Positions 44,705 through 54,119 of a DNA stretch of 64,000 nt are shown here, piece by piece. The stretch is taken from assembly GCA_021817845.1 (NCBI GenBank), contig JAKAFW010000023.1:4328-68327 (forward strand). Direction: 5' to 3'. Under the pieces are notes generated by a model, which saw nothing but the letters and a program-made list of their open reading frames with translations, ran no database searches and had not been told where the DNA came from. Each line of letters opens with the position of its first letter. Position 1 is the stretch's first letter. Source of the stretch: FEN-1297 sp021817845. Its GTDB lineage: Bacteria; Bacteroidota; Ignavibacteria; Ignavibacteriales; Ignavibacteriaceae. A program made the translations under genes and the position numbers.

Positions 44705-44742
44705 CAAAAAACAACCTCCAAAATTTCACGATTTTGAAGGTT
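44705..44742 (-). terminator. Rho-independent terminator of the tRNA-Lys fragment
   Basis: On the minus strand a 12-bp stem (AACCTTCAAAAT / ATTTTGGAGGTT, one G-T-type mismatch) with a 6-nt loop is followed by GTTTTTTG. It lies directly after the tRNA 3' fragment, as a native tRNA terminator would, so the fragment was carried together with its downstream flank. Confidence 0.7.
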
Positions 44743-44746
44743 TTAG

Positions 44747-44789
44747 TGCACCCTGCGGGACTCGAACCCGCGACCTGCTGATTAAGAGT
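44747..44789 (-). other. tRNA-Lys(CTT) 3' fragment, island attachment site
   Basis: Read on the minus strand, these 43 bases are the tRNA from base 31 to 73: loop CTCTTAA with anticodon CTT, variable AGGTC, a perfect T-arm GCGGG-TTCGAGT-CCCGC, 3' acceptor strand and discriminator A. The 5' half is absent (bases 27-30 no longer pair). A tyrosine recombinase gene begins 90 bases away, pointing from it. This is the classic leftover of integration into a tRNA gene. The intact tRNA, and the other end of the island, are not in the window. Confidence 0.8.
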
Positions 44790-44878
44790 AATAAGGATTC
44801 TATGCCTTTTTACGTTGTAAATTGAGTTTTTTGGAGTAACTCCATACATAGTCCATACAGGCGAAAGGAGTTATTAAA

Positions 44879-45895
44879 ATGTATCTAACAAAAAACAACA
44901 AGTCGCCTTTTTACCAGATTGTTTATTTTCCTGATGGTAAGCGCACTACCGTTTCCACAAAAACAACCAACCTTCAAGAAGCCTACAAGTTCATGGCAAA
45001 CTTTCAAATCCCATCTCAAGAACAAAAGCAGCATATCAAAAACATCATGCTATCAAAATTCCGTGATGAGTATGTCGAATATACAAAAGCCACAAAATCA
45101 AAAAGCTATCTATCCTCAGTTAATCTCTCATTCAAATTACTAATAGATTTCACAGGTGATGTTTTACTTAACCGTCTAGATGTCCGAACACTCGATAAAT
45201 TTATTATAAACACATTTGCAAGAACCCAGAGAGGAGCTAGTCTTTATTATCGTACCTTAAAAGCAGCCTTTAGTAAAGCTATTACTTGGGATTATCTTTC
45301 AGAAAATCCGTTAAAGAAAATCAAGGTTCCAAAAATTGCAAAATCATTTCCAATTTTTATATCCTTATCAGAACTTCAGATCATTCTTAGTAATACTAAA
45401 GCGGATTATCTAAAGAATCTTTTTACTACCGCCTTTTATACCGGGATGAGATTAGGAGAATTGCTTAACATGAAATGGAACTGGATAGACTTTCAACAAA
45501 ATATTATTAAAGTTCAGTGCTCGGATACATTCACAACCAAAAGTAAAAAGGAAAGAATTATTCCAATTAGTTCAACTCTTAGAATTCTTTTAACAAATCA
45601 ATTTCCCAAGGTGATTGATTTAGATAAAAATAATTTTGTCTTTACCAGGGTAAGCGGTATTAAACTCAATGAAGATTTTATTAGTAAACAATTTAAAAAA
45701 TCCGTTCGTGCAGCCGGCATGGATGATAAAATTCATTTCCACACATTACGTCATTCATTCGCTTCTATGTTAGTACAACGTGGGGTTTCTCTTTATGTAG
45801 TGAAAGAATTATTAGGTCATGAAGATTTAAGCACTACTCAAATTTATTCCCATTTGCAAAAACAAAATTTGATGGATGCGGTTAATTTGCTTTAG
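44879..45895 (+). CDS. Tyrosine recombinase (island integrase)
   Basis: 338-residue phage-type integrase. The N-terminal SAM-like DNA-binding domain covers about 55-150, the catalytic domain about 160-338. The residues R (TGMRLGELLNMKW), H-x-x-R (HTLRHSFAS), H (LLGHEDLS) and Y (IYSHLQ) are all present. The gene starts 90 bases from the tRNA-Lys fragment; short direct repeats (TCCATAC twice, about 44843-44861) in between may be arm-type binding sites. It presumably inserted the genomic island that extends to the right. Related to, but clearly different from, the second recombinase at 54120-55394. Confidence 0.93.
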   Translation: MYLTKNNKSPFYQIVYFPDGKRTTVSTKTTNLQEAYKFMANFQIPSQEQKQHIKNIMLSKFRDEYVEYTKATKSKSYLSSVNLSFKLLIDFTGDVLLNRLDVRTLDKFIINTFARTQRGASLYYRTLKAAFSKAITWDYLSENPLKKIKVPKIAKSFPIFISLSELQIILSNTKADYLKNLFTTAFYTGMRLGELLNMKWNWIDFQQNIIKVQCSDTFTTKSKKERIIPISSTLRILLTNQFPKVIDLDKNNFVFTRVSGIKLNEDFISKQFKKSVRAAGMDDKIHFHTLRHSFASMLVQRGVSLYVVKELLGHEDLSTTQIYSHLQKQNLMDAVNLL

Positions 45896-45901
45896 TCATT
45901 A

Positions 45902-46759
45902 TTAATTGTACAATTCTTGAATTTGTTCAGCAAGCTCTAAAACCATATTCCGCAGATCTTCAGGCGCAAGTACCCTCACTTCATTGCCGCGCCCTGTTAT
46001 CCATCTTGCTAATTCTTCTAATGAGTTAATCTCAAGCTCAATAATATATGAACCATTTTCTTTTTGAGTTACTTTTTGATTTTTCATTAACAGAGGGACA
46101 GTTCCGCCTACATTCCAGTAGCTGCTAAATTCTAATTTTACTTTATAACATTTTTCATCTATCCATGTGCCGAATGAATTGCTTAATAAATCCTGATATA
46201 AGTCTATCTTTGGCGCTTCAAATATTTTATCAGTTAACATAACAGCATGAATTTTCGATAATAAAAATTGCTTTATCTCTCCATCGTTACGCCCTAACAT
46301 CCTCCAATTATTTTCTCTTTGATAAATCAACAATGGTTCTACAGTTTTGTTTACCGGATTAGATTTATCATTCTTTTTATATTCAATCTCAACGACAAGA
46401 TTACCTTTGATACTTTTCCATAATGACGTTAGCATAACAATTGATTTCTCTTTTTGAGCATCTGCTAAAAAGTGAGTTGCATTATCGTGCGAAATATCCA
46501 TGTTATTAACAAGCATATATTCACTAATTAACTCTTTTATTTTTCCAATGGTAATGTTATTCGTGATTTCAATTCCTCTTCCTTTGATCGCATGGATATC
46601 TATCCCTCTTTCCCTTATATCCTTTAAATCCCTTTTAATTGTAGCCGAATTACAATCATACTTTAGTTCCAAATCAACTATTTTGTTTTTACCTGGCTCG
46701 CTTATTACTGAGCTGATAATTTCAATCTGTCTTTTGATCTTTTCTCTGATATCCGACAA
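45902..46759 (-). CDS. WYL-domain transcriptional regulator
   Basis: 285 residues: an N-terminal HTH of the DeoR/HTH_11 type (IVDLELKYDCNSATIKRDLKD), a WYL domain about 115-200 (LLIYQRENNWRMLGRND, where WRM replaces WYL), and a C-terminal WCX extension. WYL proteins bind nucleic-acid ligands and often control defence operons. It is divergent from the WG-repeat/AAA+/HNH cluster with 168 bases between them, so it probably regulates that cluster. It converges with the integrase gene. Confidence 0.87.
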   Translation of the reverse strand: MSDIREKIKRQIEIISSVISEPGKNKIVDLELKYDCNSATIKRDLKDIRERGIDIHAIKGRGIEITNNITIGKIKELISEYMLVNNMDISHDNATHFLADAQKEKSIVMLTSLWKSIKGNLVVEIEYKKNDKSNPVNKTVEPLLIYQRENNWRMLGRNDGEIKQFLLSKIHAVMLTDKIFEAPKIDLYQDLLSNSFGTWIDEKCYKVKLEFSSYWNVGGTVPLLMKNQKVTQKENGSYIIELEINSLEELARWITGRGNEVRVLAPEDLRNMVLELAEQIQELYN

Positions 46760-46927
46760 TTCTGACTCCTCTTTTTAAATAATAATTAAATCCTCACTGT
46801 TAAAAATAAAAAAGATCATTCAATGATTCTCATAACTTGTAGATTGCCGTTTAAGTTTGCAATATAAAAATATTGAACCTGACACATCATAATTAATTCC
46901 AGGTAATCAAGCAATAAATAAAACTAT

Positions 46928-47953
46928 ATGACAATGATTTCAGAAATATATGGCGACTACATAGATGGATCTTCTATTGTTTATCGAAAGAAAGGTCTGT
47001 TCCTTGAAAAGGGTTTATCGTTGGATAACGGATTGAACATATTTTTGAGCTCTAAATATTTCGGTGATTACTATTGTGGTTTGGCTCCAGTTGAATTCGA
47101 TCATTCATTTGGATATTTGAAAAGAGATGGAACTCCTGCATTTGATTTCCTATATAAAATCGGCGATGACTTCAAAGAAGACCGGGCATTCGTATCCGAT
47201 AATAATTACTTGTTTCTCATCGATATTTTCGGCAACCAAATTAAACAATTTAAACTCTCGTTTACTGCAAATCAATTCAGCAATGGTTTAGCCCGTATTT
47301 CATTACTTAATAATAATGGTAATCTAAAGACTGATGGCTTCATAGATAAGGATGGCAGATATGTGGTACCATGCATTGCCGAATATATGATTGAAGATCC
47401 CTTAGACTTAATTGATGATAATGACGATTATTCGGATGGACTTATTAGGATTAAACAAAACGGCAAATATGGTTTTATTGATGAAAATATTTCTGTCAGA
47501 ATCCCATTCGTGTATGATTGGGCTTCTAAATTTGTAAGTGGTACTGCCGCTGTAAAAAAGGATAACAAATTCGGATTTATAAATACTCATAACGAAATAG
47601 TTGTTCCTTTAAGCTTTGATTCTGCAAAATGCTTTTCTGAAGGATTAGCACCTGTCTGCAAGTCCGAAAAATGGGGCATGATAAATTCATTTGGTCAAAC
47701 CTGCATAGATTACAAATATTCAAATTTGGGTAAAATGATAAATGGAAAAATTCCTGCTTTATTCAATAATCTTTGGGGAATGATTAACGCTGAAGGACAA
47801 ACAATTACGCCTTTTAAATATGACAAGATTGACTATTTCCACGAAGGTCTTTGCAAAGTAGTCTATAAAAAACGCAACGGAATAATAAATAGTACAGGAA
47901 CCGCTTTAATAGGTAGTTTATTGTATGGCAACGAATATAATCTTGTAAATTAA
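46928..47953 (+). CDS. WG-repeat protein
   Basis: 341 residues made of about six or seven WG (KWG-like) beta repeats, for example GKYGFIDENISVRIPFVYD, NKFGFINTHNEIVVPLSFD, EKWGMINSFGQTCIDYKYS and NLWGMINAEGQTITPFKYD. No signal peptide or catalytic motif. WG repeats form a beta-propeller-like scaffold for protein or ligand binding. The AAA+ gene follows after 13 bases, so it may be the recognition partner of that ATPase. Probably the first gene of the cluster regulated by the divergent WYL protein. Confidence 0.85.
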   Translation: MTMISEIYGDYIDGSSIVYRKKGLFLEKGLSLDNGLNIFLSSKYFGDYYCGLAPVEFDHSFGYLKRDGTPAFDFLYKIGDDFKEDRAFVSDNNYLFLIDIFGNQIKQFKLSFTANQFSNGLARISLLNNNGNLKTDGFIDKDGRYVVPCIAEYMIEDPLDLIDDNDDYSDGLIRIKQNGKYGFIDENISVRIPFVYDWASKFVSGTAAVKKDNKFGFINTHNEIVVPLSFDSAKCFSEGLAPVCKSEKWGMINSFGQTCIDYKYSNLGKMINGKIPALFNNLWGMINAEGQTITPFKYDKIDYFHEGLCKVVYKKRNGIINSTGTALIGSLLYGNEYNLVN

Positions 47954-47966
47954 AAAGAAAATAAAT

Positions 47967-49208
47967 ATGGATGCATTACATAATAATTTGATAGATGATT
48001 ATAGAAACAATTCTGTCTGCGATAGTATATTCAATGATTTTATGATTTCACTTATGAAAAACTATTTATACCGTATTTATATAAATCAATTAAAAAAAGA
48101 CAATTTAGTCATTGTAAAAATGCTTTCTATTAGATCTCAGTCTAAGCCAATACCACGCTTACCAATTGTTAATTATGACTCAACTAATAATAATTTCATT
48201 TTCCCTGATGACTTGCTAAATTTTTCCGCAGTCTATAACAATGAAGATTATGAAATATGTTTTTCGACTGAAGCATTGCATTCGGTACCATTTGAGTACT
48301 TTAATTCGGTTAGCGTTATCGGGATTAGTAAAAATGCCCGGAACGTTAAATCACTAATTGAGACTATTGAAAATGAAGCTATAATAAATTCTGTTTACAA
48401 AAACCGGATAATCTCGTTTGATTATCCTGAAGAAGATTCGCCTGTTTTGAAAAGCATCACTTTAGTACAGCCTCTTAAAACTAAATTAGACGACATTTAT
48501 ATTTCTAGCGAAAAGCGGGTACAAGTCGAAAGATTTATTTATACTGTAAATAATTTTGATAAAAATAAAATACACTTAAGATATTTATTAAGCGGTCCTC
48601 CTGGAACAGGTAAAACACAACTAATAAATTCAATTATAAACGAAGTTATTAATAATATTACAATTGTAATTGCTAGCGGCGCCGACAAACACATTAACGA
48701 TGCTCTAAGCATCTGTTCAACATTTAATAAATGCCTGCTCGTTATTGACGATATAGATTTTGCTGTTGCAGATAGAGAATTGAATGTAGATAAAAGCCAG
48801 CTTGGGTATTTCCTTCAGCAACTCGATGGATTTATGCCCAATAATATTTTTATCCTCGCATCCACTAACGACAAGACATTGGTAGATAAGGCTGCTTCCA
48901 GGCCCGGGAGATTTGATTTAATTTTAGACGTAAGTGAAATTAATTCTCAAAATTATCTTGCTCTTATAAAACGGGAAACAAAAGACAACGAAATTATAAA
49001 CCTATTTGATACCGGTATTCTTGAAGATTTCAAAAGCAAGAGAGTAACAGGTGCTTTTATTGTTAATTTAATCAAACAGCTTAAAAGCCAAAAGAAAATG
49101 AATGGTTCAATATTAAAAGAAGAATTAATTGATTTTATAAGCCTGGCGCATAGTGGCTATTACGGAAATAATTCTGAATACCTATTTAAATCATTCGGTT
49201 TCCAATAA
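47967..49208 (+). CDS. AAA+ ATPase
   Basis: 413 residues. The N-terminal ~195 residues are unrecognised. The AAA+ domain starts near LRYLLSGPPGTGKTQLINS (Walker A), with Walker B LLVIDDIDFAV, sensor 1 ILASTNDK and the arginine-finger region SRPGRFDLILDV; this is the FtsH/Bcs1/Cdc48-like classic clade. The C-terminus has a small helical lid. Likely remodels a protein or nucleic-acid complex together with its operon partners. Spacing of 12-13 bases to both neighbours supports co-transcription. Confidence 0.9.
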   Translation: MDALHNNLIDDYRNNSVCDSIFNDFMISLMKNYLYRIYINQLKKDNLVIVKMLSIRSQSKPIPRLPIVNYDSTNNNFIFPDDLLNFSAVYNNEDYEICFSTEALHSVPFEYFNSVSVIGISKNARNVKSLIETIENEAIINSVYKNRIISFDYPEEDSPVLKSITLVQPLKTKLDDIYISSEKRVQVERFIYTVNNFDKNKIHLRYLLSGPPGTGKTQLINSIINEVINNITIVIASGADKHINDALSICSTFNKCLLVIDDIDFAVADRELNVDKSQLGYFLQQLDGFMPNNIFILASTNDKTLVDKAASRPGRFDLILDVSEINSQNYLALIKRETKDNEIINLFDTGILEDFKSKRVTGAFIVNLIKQLKSQKKMNGSILKEELIDFISLAHSGYYGNNSEYLFKSFGFQ

Positions 49209-49220
49209 GGGGTTTAATTT

Positions 49221-49619
49221 ATGCAAGTATATTTTCATCATATTTTCGATTCATCAATAAAAGGACTTTACCGTGTTGACGGATTATATGTCCGTGAGAA
49301 CAATAGAATAATATACTACCAGCTGATCCGGGATGACGACAAGAAATATAAAATTGTAAGAAACATTTCTAGCTGGGAATCAATTAAAGAACTTATTAAT
49401 TATTATTCAATAAAGACCTATTCGGGATTAGGTATAAAAAGACTTAATAAACTAGAAGATGCTCTGTTATATTTAAGAAGCCCAGTCAAAATAATTGATT
49501 CATTTAAAAAACAGGCTTGGCTTAAAATCGATAATCTGGGTCGTTATAAAATCCAATTCAATAAACTACCCGAAATAATTGATGAGAATATCAATAATGA
49601 AACAATCGAAAATTATTAA
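49221..49619 (+). CDS. Small uncharacterised protein of the WG/AAA+ cluster
   Basis: 132 residues, no domain recognised. It is rich in aromatic and charged residues (IIYYQLIRDDDKKYKIV, SIKELINYYSIKTYSG), no signal peptide, no membrane segment. It follows the AAA+ gene after 12 bases and is separated from the HNH gene by 235 bases with operator-like palindromes. It may be an adaptor or substrate of the AAA+ protein. A function cannot be assigned. Confidence 0.75.
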   Translation: MQVYFHHIFDSSIKGLYRVDGLYVRENNRIIYYQLIRDDDKKYKIVRNISSWESIKELINYYSIKTYSGLGIKRLNKLEDALLYLRSPVKIIDSFKKQAWLKIDNLGRYKIQFNKLPEIIDENINNETIENY

Positions 49620-49624
49620 ATACC

Positions 49625-49705
49625 TACTTATTTAAATAAGTAATTGAACAAATATTTTGCTGCAGTTTTGGAATAATAATTATTATAACTATTTTAAATA
49701 AGTAG
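49625..49705. promoter_or_regulatory. Pair of palindromes before the HNH gene
   Basis: TACTTATTTAAATAAGTA (49625-49642) is a perfect 18-bp palindrome; a variant, CTATTTTAAATAAGTAG, lies at 49689-49705. They sit in the 235-base gap in front of the HNH gene. Likely operator sites, although AT-richness raises the chance background. Confidence 0.4.
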
Positions 49706-49854
49706 AAAATTCACGTACGTAAACAGGGCATAAATGTAATTAAACGGGATGAGCATTTCATTATAAGCTTTATCGCTGAAAATAATTTTTTTAATCAAAA
49801 ACACGCTGTCAAAGCAATTCATTAAAGACAATAAACCAACTTAAAAGGTTAACA

Positions 49855-50949
49855 ATGGATAACATGGACCTACGAAAAATTTATAATCAAACTAATAAAA
49901 TATGTCATATTTGTGGGGGCCGAATAGATGACAATTCTGATGATTTTGATTTTCATAATATAATTCATGAATCTTATTCGGATTGTTCTCCCATATACTT
50001 TCCTATTCATAAATCATGCAAAAAATTAAGACATAATTACAGTCCTAAAGAATGGCGCAAAATTTTGTCCTATGGTGTTTTTCTAAAAACTTTTTCAAAC
50101 AAAAAAATGCAATTTAAAACAATAGGAGAATGTTATGCTGATTGGCTCAAGATAAAAAATTGGGATAAAATCAGCAGAACAGAAATTGAAGCTAATCCTA
50201 AAGGCAAACCATTAAGACTCACTGATGAGAAAAAAAAGATGGTTTTGAAAAAAACTAATTGTCATTGCCATATTTGTGGAGGTAAAATTAATAGTTATTA
50301 TGAAATTGAACATATTTTACCCCGTATAGCTTTTAACATTGAGGAAGAATATAATTTATTACCGGCTCATCAAATATGTAATCGTAAAAAGTGGTTATAT
50401 AAACCAAACGAACTAATTGAAGTTATTCTATTAGGTATATTTGCATTCGAAAATATTAATGCAATAAATGGCTTATGTAGTAATAAAAATTTAATGGTAA
50501 AGTATAAGGAATACATTCACAACAATCTATTTAGAAAACTAAAAACTATAAAAAATAAAGTAGAAAAATCAAACAGTGAAAATTTCAAATTAAATTTAAG
50601 AAATGATTATTATCAGTTATCTTTTAAAGAAATAGAAAAAGATGCTGTTCATTATGAGTTTTCAATTGCTAAGGATAGAATATTGTTACATCTTGATTTA
50701 GAAAATATTAATTCCATAAATCTCTTTAAGAGTTCTATTGATTCAATTAAAATTGATCTTGAAAATAAACTGCAAGAAAAAATCGAAGGTCAATTTAAAA
50801 GAAATAATAATTGGTATTGGTATTTAATTGATCCGCAAAATCAAGAACCATGGTATCTCGTTAAATTGATGAAAAAGTTTATTGAACTAACAAAACCGGA
50901 AATTGTGAATTGCCTAAGCAATACCACCACACTGAAATTGCCGGTCTAA
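49855..50949 (+). CDS. HNH endonuclease with two zinc-finger-type HNH copies
   Basis: 364 residues with a duplicated treble-clef layout. The first copy starts CHICGG at residue 17 and continues to HKSCKKLRH (degenerate); the second starts CHICGGKI at residue 138 and has the full EIEHILPRIAF ... HQICNRKK HNH set (about 148-178). The second looks catalytic, the first probably structural or DNA-binding. The C-terminal ~160 residues are unrecognised. It follows the WG/AAA+ genes and probably supplies the nuclease of that module. A promoter of its own is suggested by the palindromes upstream. Confidence 0.82.
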   Translation: MDNMDLRKIYNQTNKICHICGGRIDDNSDDFDFHNIIHESYSDCSPIYFPIHKSCKKLRHNYSPKEWRKILSYGVFLKTFSNKKMQFKTIGECYADWLKIKNWDKISRTEIEANPKGKPLRLTDEKKKMVLKKTNCHCHICGGKINSYYEIEHILPRIAFNIEEEYNLLPAHQICNRKKWLYKPNELIEVILLGIFAFENINAINGLCSNKNLMVKYKEYIHNNLFRKLKTIKNKVEKSNSENFKLNLRNDYYQLSFKEIEKDAVHYEFSIAKDRILLHLDLENINSINLFKSSIDSIKIDLENKLQEKIEGQFKRNNNWYWYLIDPQNQEPWYLVKLMKKFIELTKPEIVNCLSNTTTLKLPV

Positions 50950-51005
50950 ATTTATAAGCATTTTGGACACTTGGACACTTTCAAAATCGTTTCTACCTCC
51001 AAATG

Positions 51006-53348
51006 CTAAATCAAAGTGTCCATCTGTCCAACTCTCCCTTTTGAATCTAAGGAAGCTGATTTATTCCCGGAATAACTAATAAATCTTTCACTCCCGGATT
51101 TCCTCTCACTTACCCTGTAACTTTTTATCCTCCCCGCTTCCTTCAACCATCGGGTAAACTTAGTCAGCTTCAATTCTTCAAAATCATCATATTCCTTCTT
51201 AAAATTTTCCATTAATATTTTCCTATTGTGTTCAACAGAAAAATCTAATGCTTCAAAATATTCCGCAAACTCCTCACTCGTTGCGTCAATCAATTTCTTC
51301 TTTTCAAGATTTACATGCGTACACTGAACCAACCCTCTATTCAGATAAAGCTGCATACACCCGACCATATAATTCAAAAAATAATTCCATTCATTATTAC
51401 TCCACTCATCAAAAAATCTATGCCCGAACTCATCAATCGGTCTATGCGATTTATTGTAGTGATCCGAAAACTCAATAATAAATTGACGGTCAATTGTCGA
51501 ATCATCCGACCCCTCAATCGTATAATTGGTAGAAATGATAATCTTTGGCGACTGATGAAACGGAATAATTATTTCATTCTGATTTTTCTTCTCAACAGTT
51601 ATATCATCAGTAATGATGGAAAAAAGTTTATCGAAATTAAATTTCTTAGTTACATCATTAAACTCAATAATAGCAGTATCTAGCGTTACCGACTGAAAAC
51701 TAAAACTCTTAGAAAAATTAAAATTCCTCCCGTCAAGCCGGACGGTCTTTCTCAGCTTCCCGATAGCTTGCGCTACCAATCCTTTCCCGCTTCTCCCATA
51801 AGCTCCGTCGCTCAACTTTTCATCAAGAAAGATTATCGCCTTCGCATTTGTCGAGTCTTTGTAATTATGCAGCAAATATCCAATCGCACTCCGTATTGAT
51901 AAAATTCTTTGTTCATCAGCCTCACAAATATTCCGGATAAACCTTTCAAACTCCGATTCCTTATTCTTTACCTCAAATCTTTTTTGTATTACCTGCTTAT
52001 CCCAGATATATCCCTCCAGCTCCTCATACCTCTTTACCTCTACCTTTGCCTTATTTACCTCAACAAAACAATTTGCGAAGAACAAAAATCCGTTATCCTT
52101 TGTATCCCGTAAAAACTCCAGCTCCCTTGTTTCTAAGAATTCAAGAAAGCTGTTTACAAAATGCTGTGATGCTCCCTTAATAACCGCATCAATTACTTTC
52201 GCCTTCGGCGAATCACTAAAATATTCATCATCCACGCGCTTCAAATAATCAATCACAAAATCTTTTATATTAAATATCTCAACTTCCCGGACAATATTTT
52301 TACTCACCTTCAGCAGAATATATCCATGCTCTAATTGCAGCTTGCAAAAACCATTCTCTTCAAGAAACCGCTTGAAGTTCTGTTTAGAAATCTTTGTCTT
52401 ATCATTTTCGATATACCAGAATTTAACAAAAGGCTTTTGCCAACCGTACTTCTCTGCAATATGATAAACAGAGCCGAGCGTAATTCTCCCGTCATATTTC
52501 TTTAAGAGATCATCAAACTTCTTATTTATTGCAAACTCACTATCGTGATAGTTTGGATTACTAAGACTTAACTTCAAAAAATATTTTCTTCCTTCCTCAC
52601 CTATAGTCACCAACCCAAACCCCAGTCGGTACCACTCCTCATAACAATTACATGGAAGACCGGTACCTAAAAACTCAATTGCACTATCTAATTTTTCTTG
52701 ATCAAAACCAGCCGGCTCAAAAGTCCTTTTTCCAACTGCAAGAACCTCATTCTCTTTTTGCAAATCGCAAAACTCTTCTAAACATTCCAGAAGAATTTCC
52801 GCATCAACCTCTTTTGGCGCTTCCTTTGGATCCTCATAAAAAAATGAATACATCTTTCCGCTGTCATGCTTTGAATAGGGAAGAATAGTTTGCGAGCTGC
52901 TCCATCTTAATTCTATATGATCGCATAACCCTTCCTCTTTAAGGTTTAATCGATAAACACTTTTAGGACCATTTAATCTTTTGCTTAAAGTTTCACTGTC
53001 TCTAACCTTTACCCAAATATGAAATCCGGTGCCGCTCCCACTTTTTACAATCCAATTATAATTCACTCCTAATCCCAAACGCTTAGAAAACATTTTAATA
53101 ATGTTTTCACCTTTCCCGTTTGGGTTATCCGTGACTTTGTCGAAATCCAAATTCCTTAAATCATTTATACCGCAAATTCCGCCTATGCCAGTAATTTTTT
53201 CATTCCATCCCAGGTCTTCAATGTCATTCACATTTTGTTCTATCAATTGCCAATTTTCCCAGGCTATAGTAGGTCTCTTACCCCGGACAGGCAAAACATT
53301 AAATCCGAATTTCGAATTATAAACCTTAGCTAACTCAATAAATTTCAT
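51006..53348 (-). CDS. Primase-polymerase/helicase replication protein
   Basis: 780 residues. N-terminal Prim-Pol domain (FNVLPVRGKRPTIAWENWQ, then GICGINDLRNLDFDKV and HIELRWSSSQTILP); a PriCT-like helical domain follows (CNCYEEWYRLGFGLVTIGEEG). The C-terminal half is a D5/SF3-type helicase with Walker A YGRSGKGLVAQAI (~518) and a Walker B-like TAIIEFND, plus the polar motif PKIIISTNY. Such fusions replicate satellite-like elements and plasmids. It is the first of a minus-strand replication/integration module with the recombinase, HTH protein and accessory protein to its right. Confidence 0.88.
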   Translation of the reverse strand: MKFIELAKVYNSKFGFNVLPVRGKRPTIAWENWQLIEQNVNDIEDLGWNEKITGIGGICGINDLRNLDFDKVTDNPNGKGENIIKMFSKRLGLGVNYNWIVKSGSGTGFHIWVKVRDSETLSKRLNGPKSVYRLNLKEEGLCDHIELRWSSSQTILPYSKHDSGKMYSFFYEDPKEAPKEVDAEILLECLEEFCDLQKENEVLAVGKRTFEPAGFDQEKLDSAIEFLGTGLPCNCYEEWYRLGFGLVTIGEEGRKYFLKLSLSNPNYHDSEFAINKKFDDLLKKYDGRITLGSVYHIAEKYGWQKPFVKFWYIENDKTKISKQNFKRFLEENGFCKLQLEHGYILLKVSKNIVREVEIFNIKDFVIDYLKRVDDEYFSDSPKAKVIDAVIKGASQHFVNSFLEFLETRELEFLRDTKDNGFLFFANCFVEVNKAKVEVKRYEELEGYIWDKQVIQKRFEVKNKESEFERFIRNICEADEQRILSIRSAIGYLLHNYKDSTNAKAIIFLDEKLSDGAYGRSGKGLVAQAIGKLRKTVRLDGRNFNFSKSFSFQSVTLDTAIIEFNDVTKKFNFDKLFSIITDDITVEKKNQNEIIIPFHQSPKIIISTNYTIEGSDDSTIDRQFIIEFSDHYNKSHRPIDEFGHRFFDEWSNNEWNYFLNYMVGCMQLYLNRGLVQCTHVNLEKKKLIDATSEEFAEYFEALDFSVEHNRKILMENFKKEYDDFEELKLTKFTRWLKEAGRIKSYRVSERKSGSERFISYSGNKSASLDSKGRVGQMDTLI

Positions 53349-53457
53349 TGCTACTTTCCCTTCAAAATAATTTTATAGATCTGTTTTTATATTTTCCGTA
53401 TATCTTCTTTCGCACATTAAAAGAATTGCCTTTGCTTAGCTGTTTCTATGTTGACCT

Positions 53458-53573
53458 CAAATAAATCACGTTAAAAAATTTTACGTAATGAAGCGTCAAA
53501 CGAAAAATATTGTCTGAGCGAAGCGAGTTTATTTTTCGTAGCGTAATGGAGTAAAATTTTAGTGATTTATTTG
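53458..53573. repeat. Long structured palindrome, copy 1
   Basis: Outer arms CAAATAAATCAC (53458-53469) and GTGATTTATTTG (53562-53573) pair perfectly. Inner stems AAAATTTTAC/GTAAAATTTT and CGAAAAATA/TATTTTTCG follow, around a GAGCGAAGCGAG centre. The next ~290 bases up to 53861 hold a GTACTTTTG/CAAAAGTAC inverted repeat (53590-53615) and AAACCTTACG-AAATAG-CGTAGGTTTT (53778-53803), but no gene. Confidence 0.75.
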
Positions 53574-53861
53574 CAGTCTTGATCTTTTGGTACTTTTGTA
53601 TCAAGACAAAAGTACATATAAAAAAAAGTAAGTCTTGATTTAAAGCTAGCCCCGCTAAAAAGCGAAAATACTTTTCCATTAAGGAAAAAACCCAGTGAAA
53701 CATTAATAATATTAATATCATTTCTTTACCTTTATTCTTTCAAATGACTAATGACAGTCTTTTAATAAACCCACCCCTAAAAAACCTTACGAAATAGCGT
53801 AGGTTTTACACCGCTTTTTCCTCTCAACACTTCGATTTTCTTATCTACCCTATATTTCCCC

Positions 53862-54104
53862 TCACTCATAAATAAACTCCCCCTCAGAATCGATTTTCAC
53901 CTTTTTCCCCGTTATTGATTTTAGAGTTTTCTTCGCTATATCCGGGCGGGCAAACTGACATGTAAAAATCCATAGATTATCATTCACAGCATATCCACAT
54001 AAACGAAAACCATTTCTTCTTTTCATCTTATTTGCGACTTCCTTTTCGTCCGTTTGAACTTTATAATATTGTTTCCCTCTTTCCTCCTGCCATAAGTAAG
54101 TCAT
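53862..54104 (-). CDS. Small protein (80 residues) of the recombinase module
   Basis: No family recognised. The product starts MTYLWQEERGKQYYKVQTDE, has a central GFRLCGYAVNDNLWIFTCQF and ends KVKIDSEGEFIYE. It lies 15 bases from the end of the tyrosine recombinase gene in the same direction, so it is co-transcribed. Decayed copies of its C-terminal end are found near 10.95-11.03 kb and 40.83-40.90 kb, which shows it belongs to a spreading element. Two cysteines could form a small metal or DNA-binding fold. Function unknown. Confidence 0.7.
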   Translation of the reverse strand: MTYLWQEERGKQYYKVQTDEKEVANKMKRRNGFRLCGYAVNDNLWIFTCQFARPDIAKKTLKSITGKKVKIDSEGEFIYE

Positions 54105-54119
54105 GATATCCTCCGTTTA

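Noticed and set aside
44747..44789. Functional tRNA gene
   Set aside because: Only bases 31-73 are present; the D-arm and 5' acceptor strand are missing, so it cannot fold as tRNA.
53446..53721. 91-codon minus-strand frame
   Set aside because: It runs through the long palindrome and inverted repeats and has no protein-like pattern.
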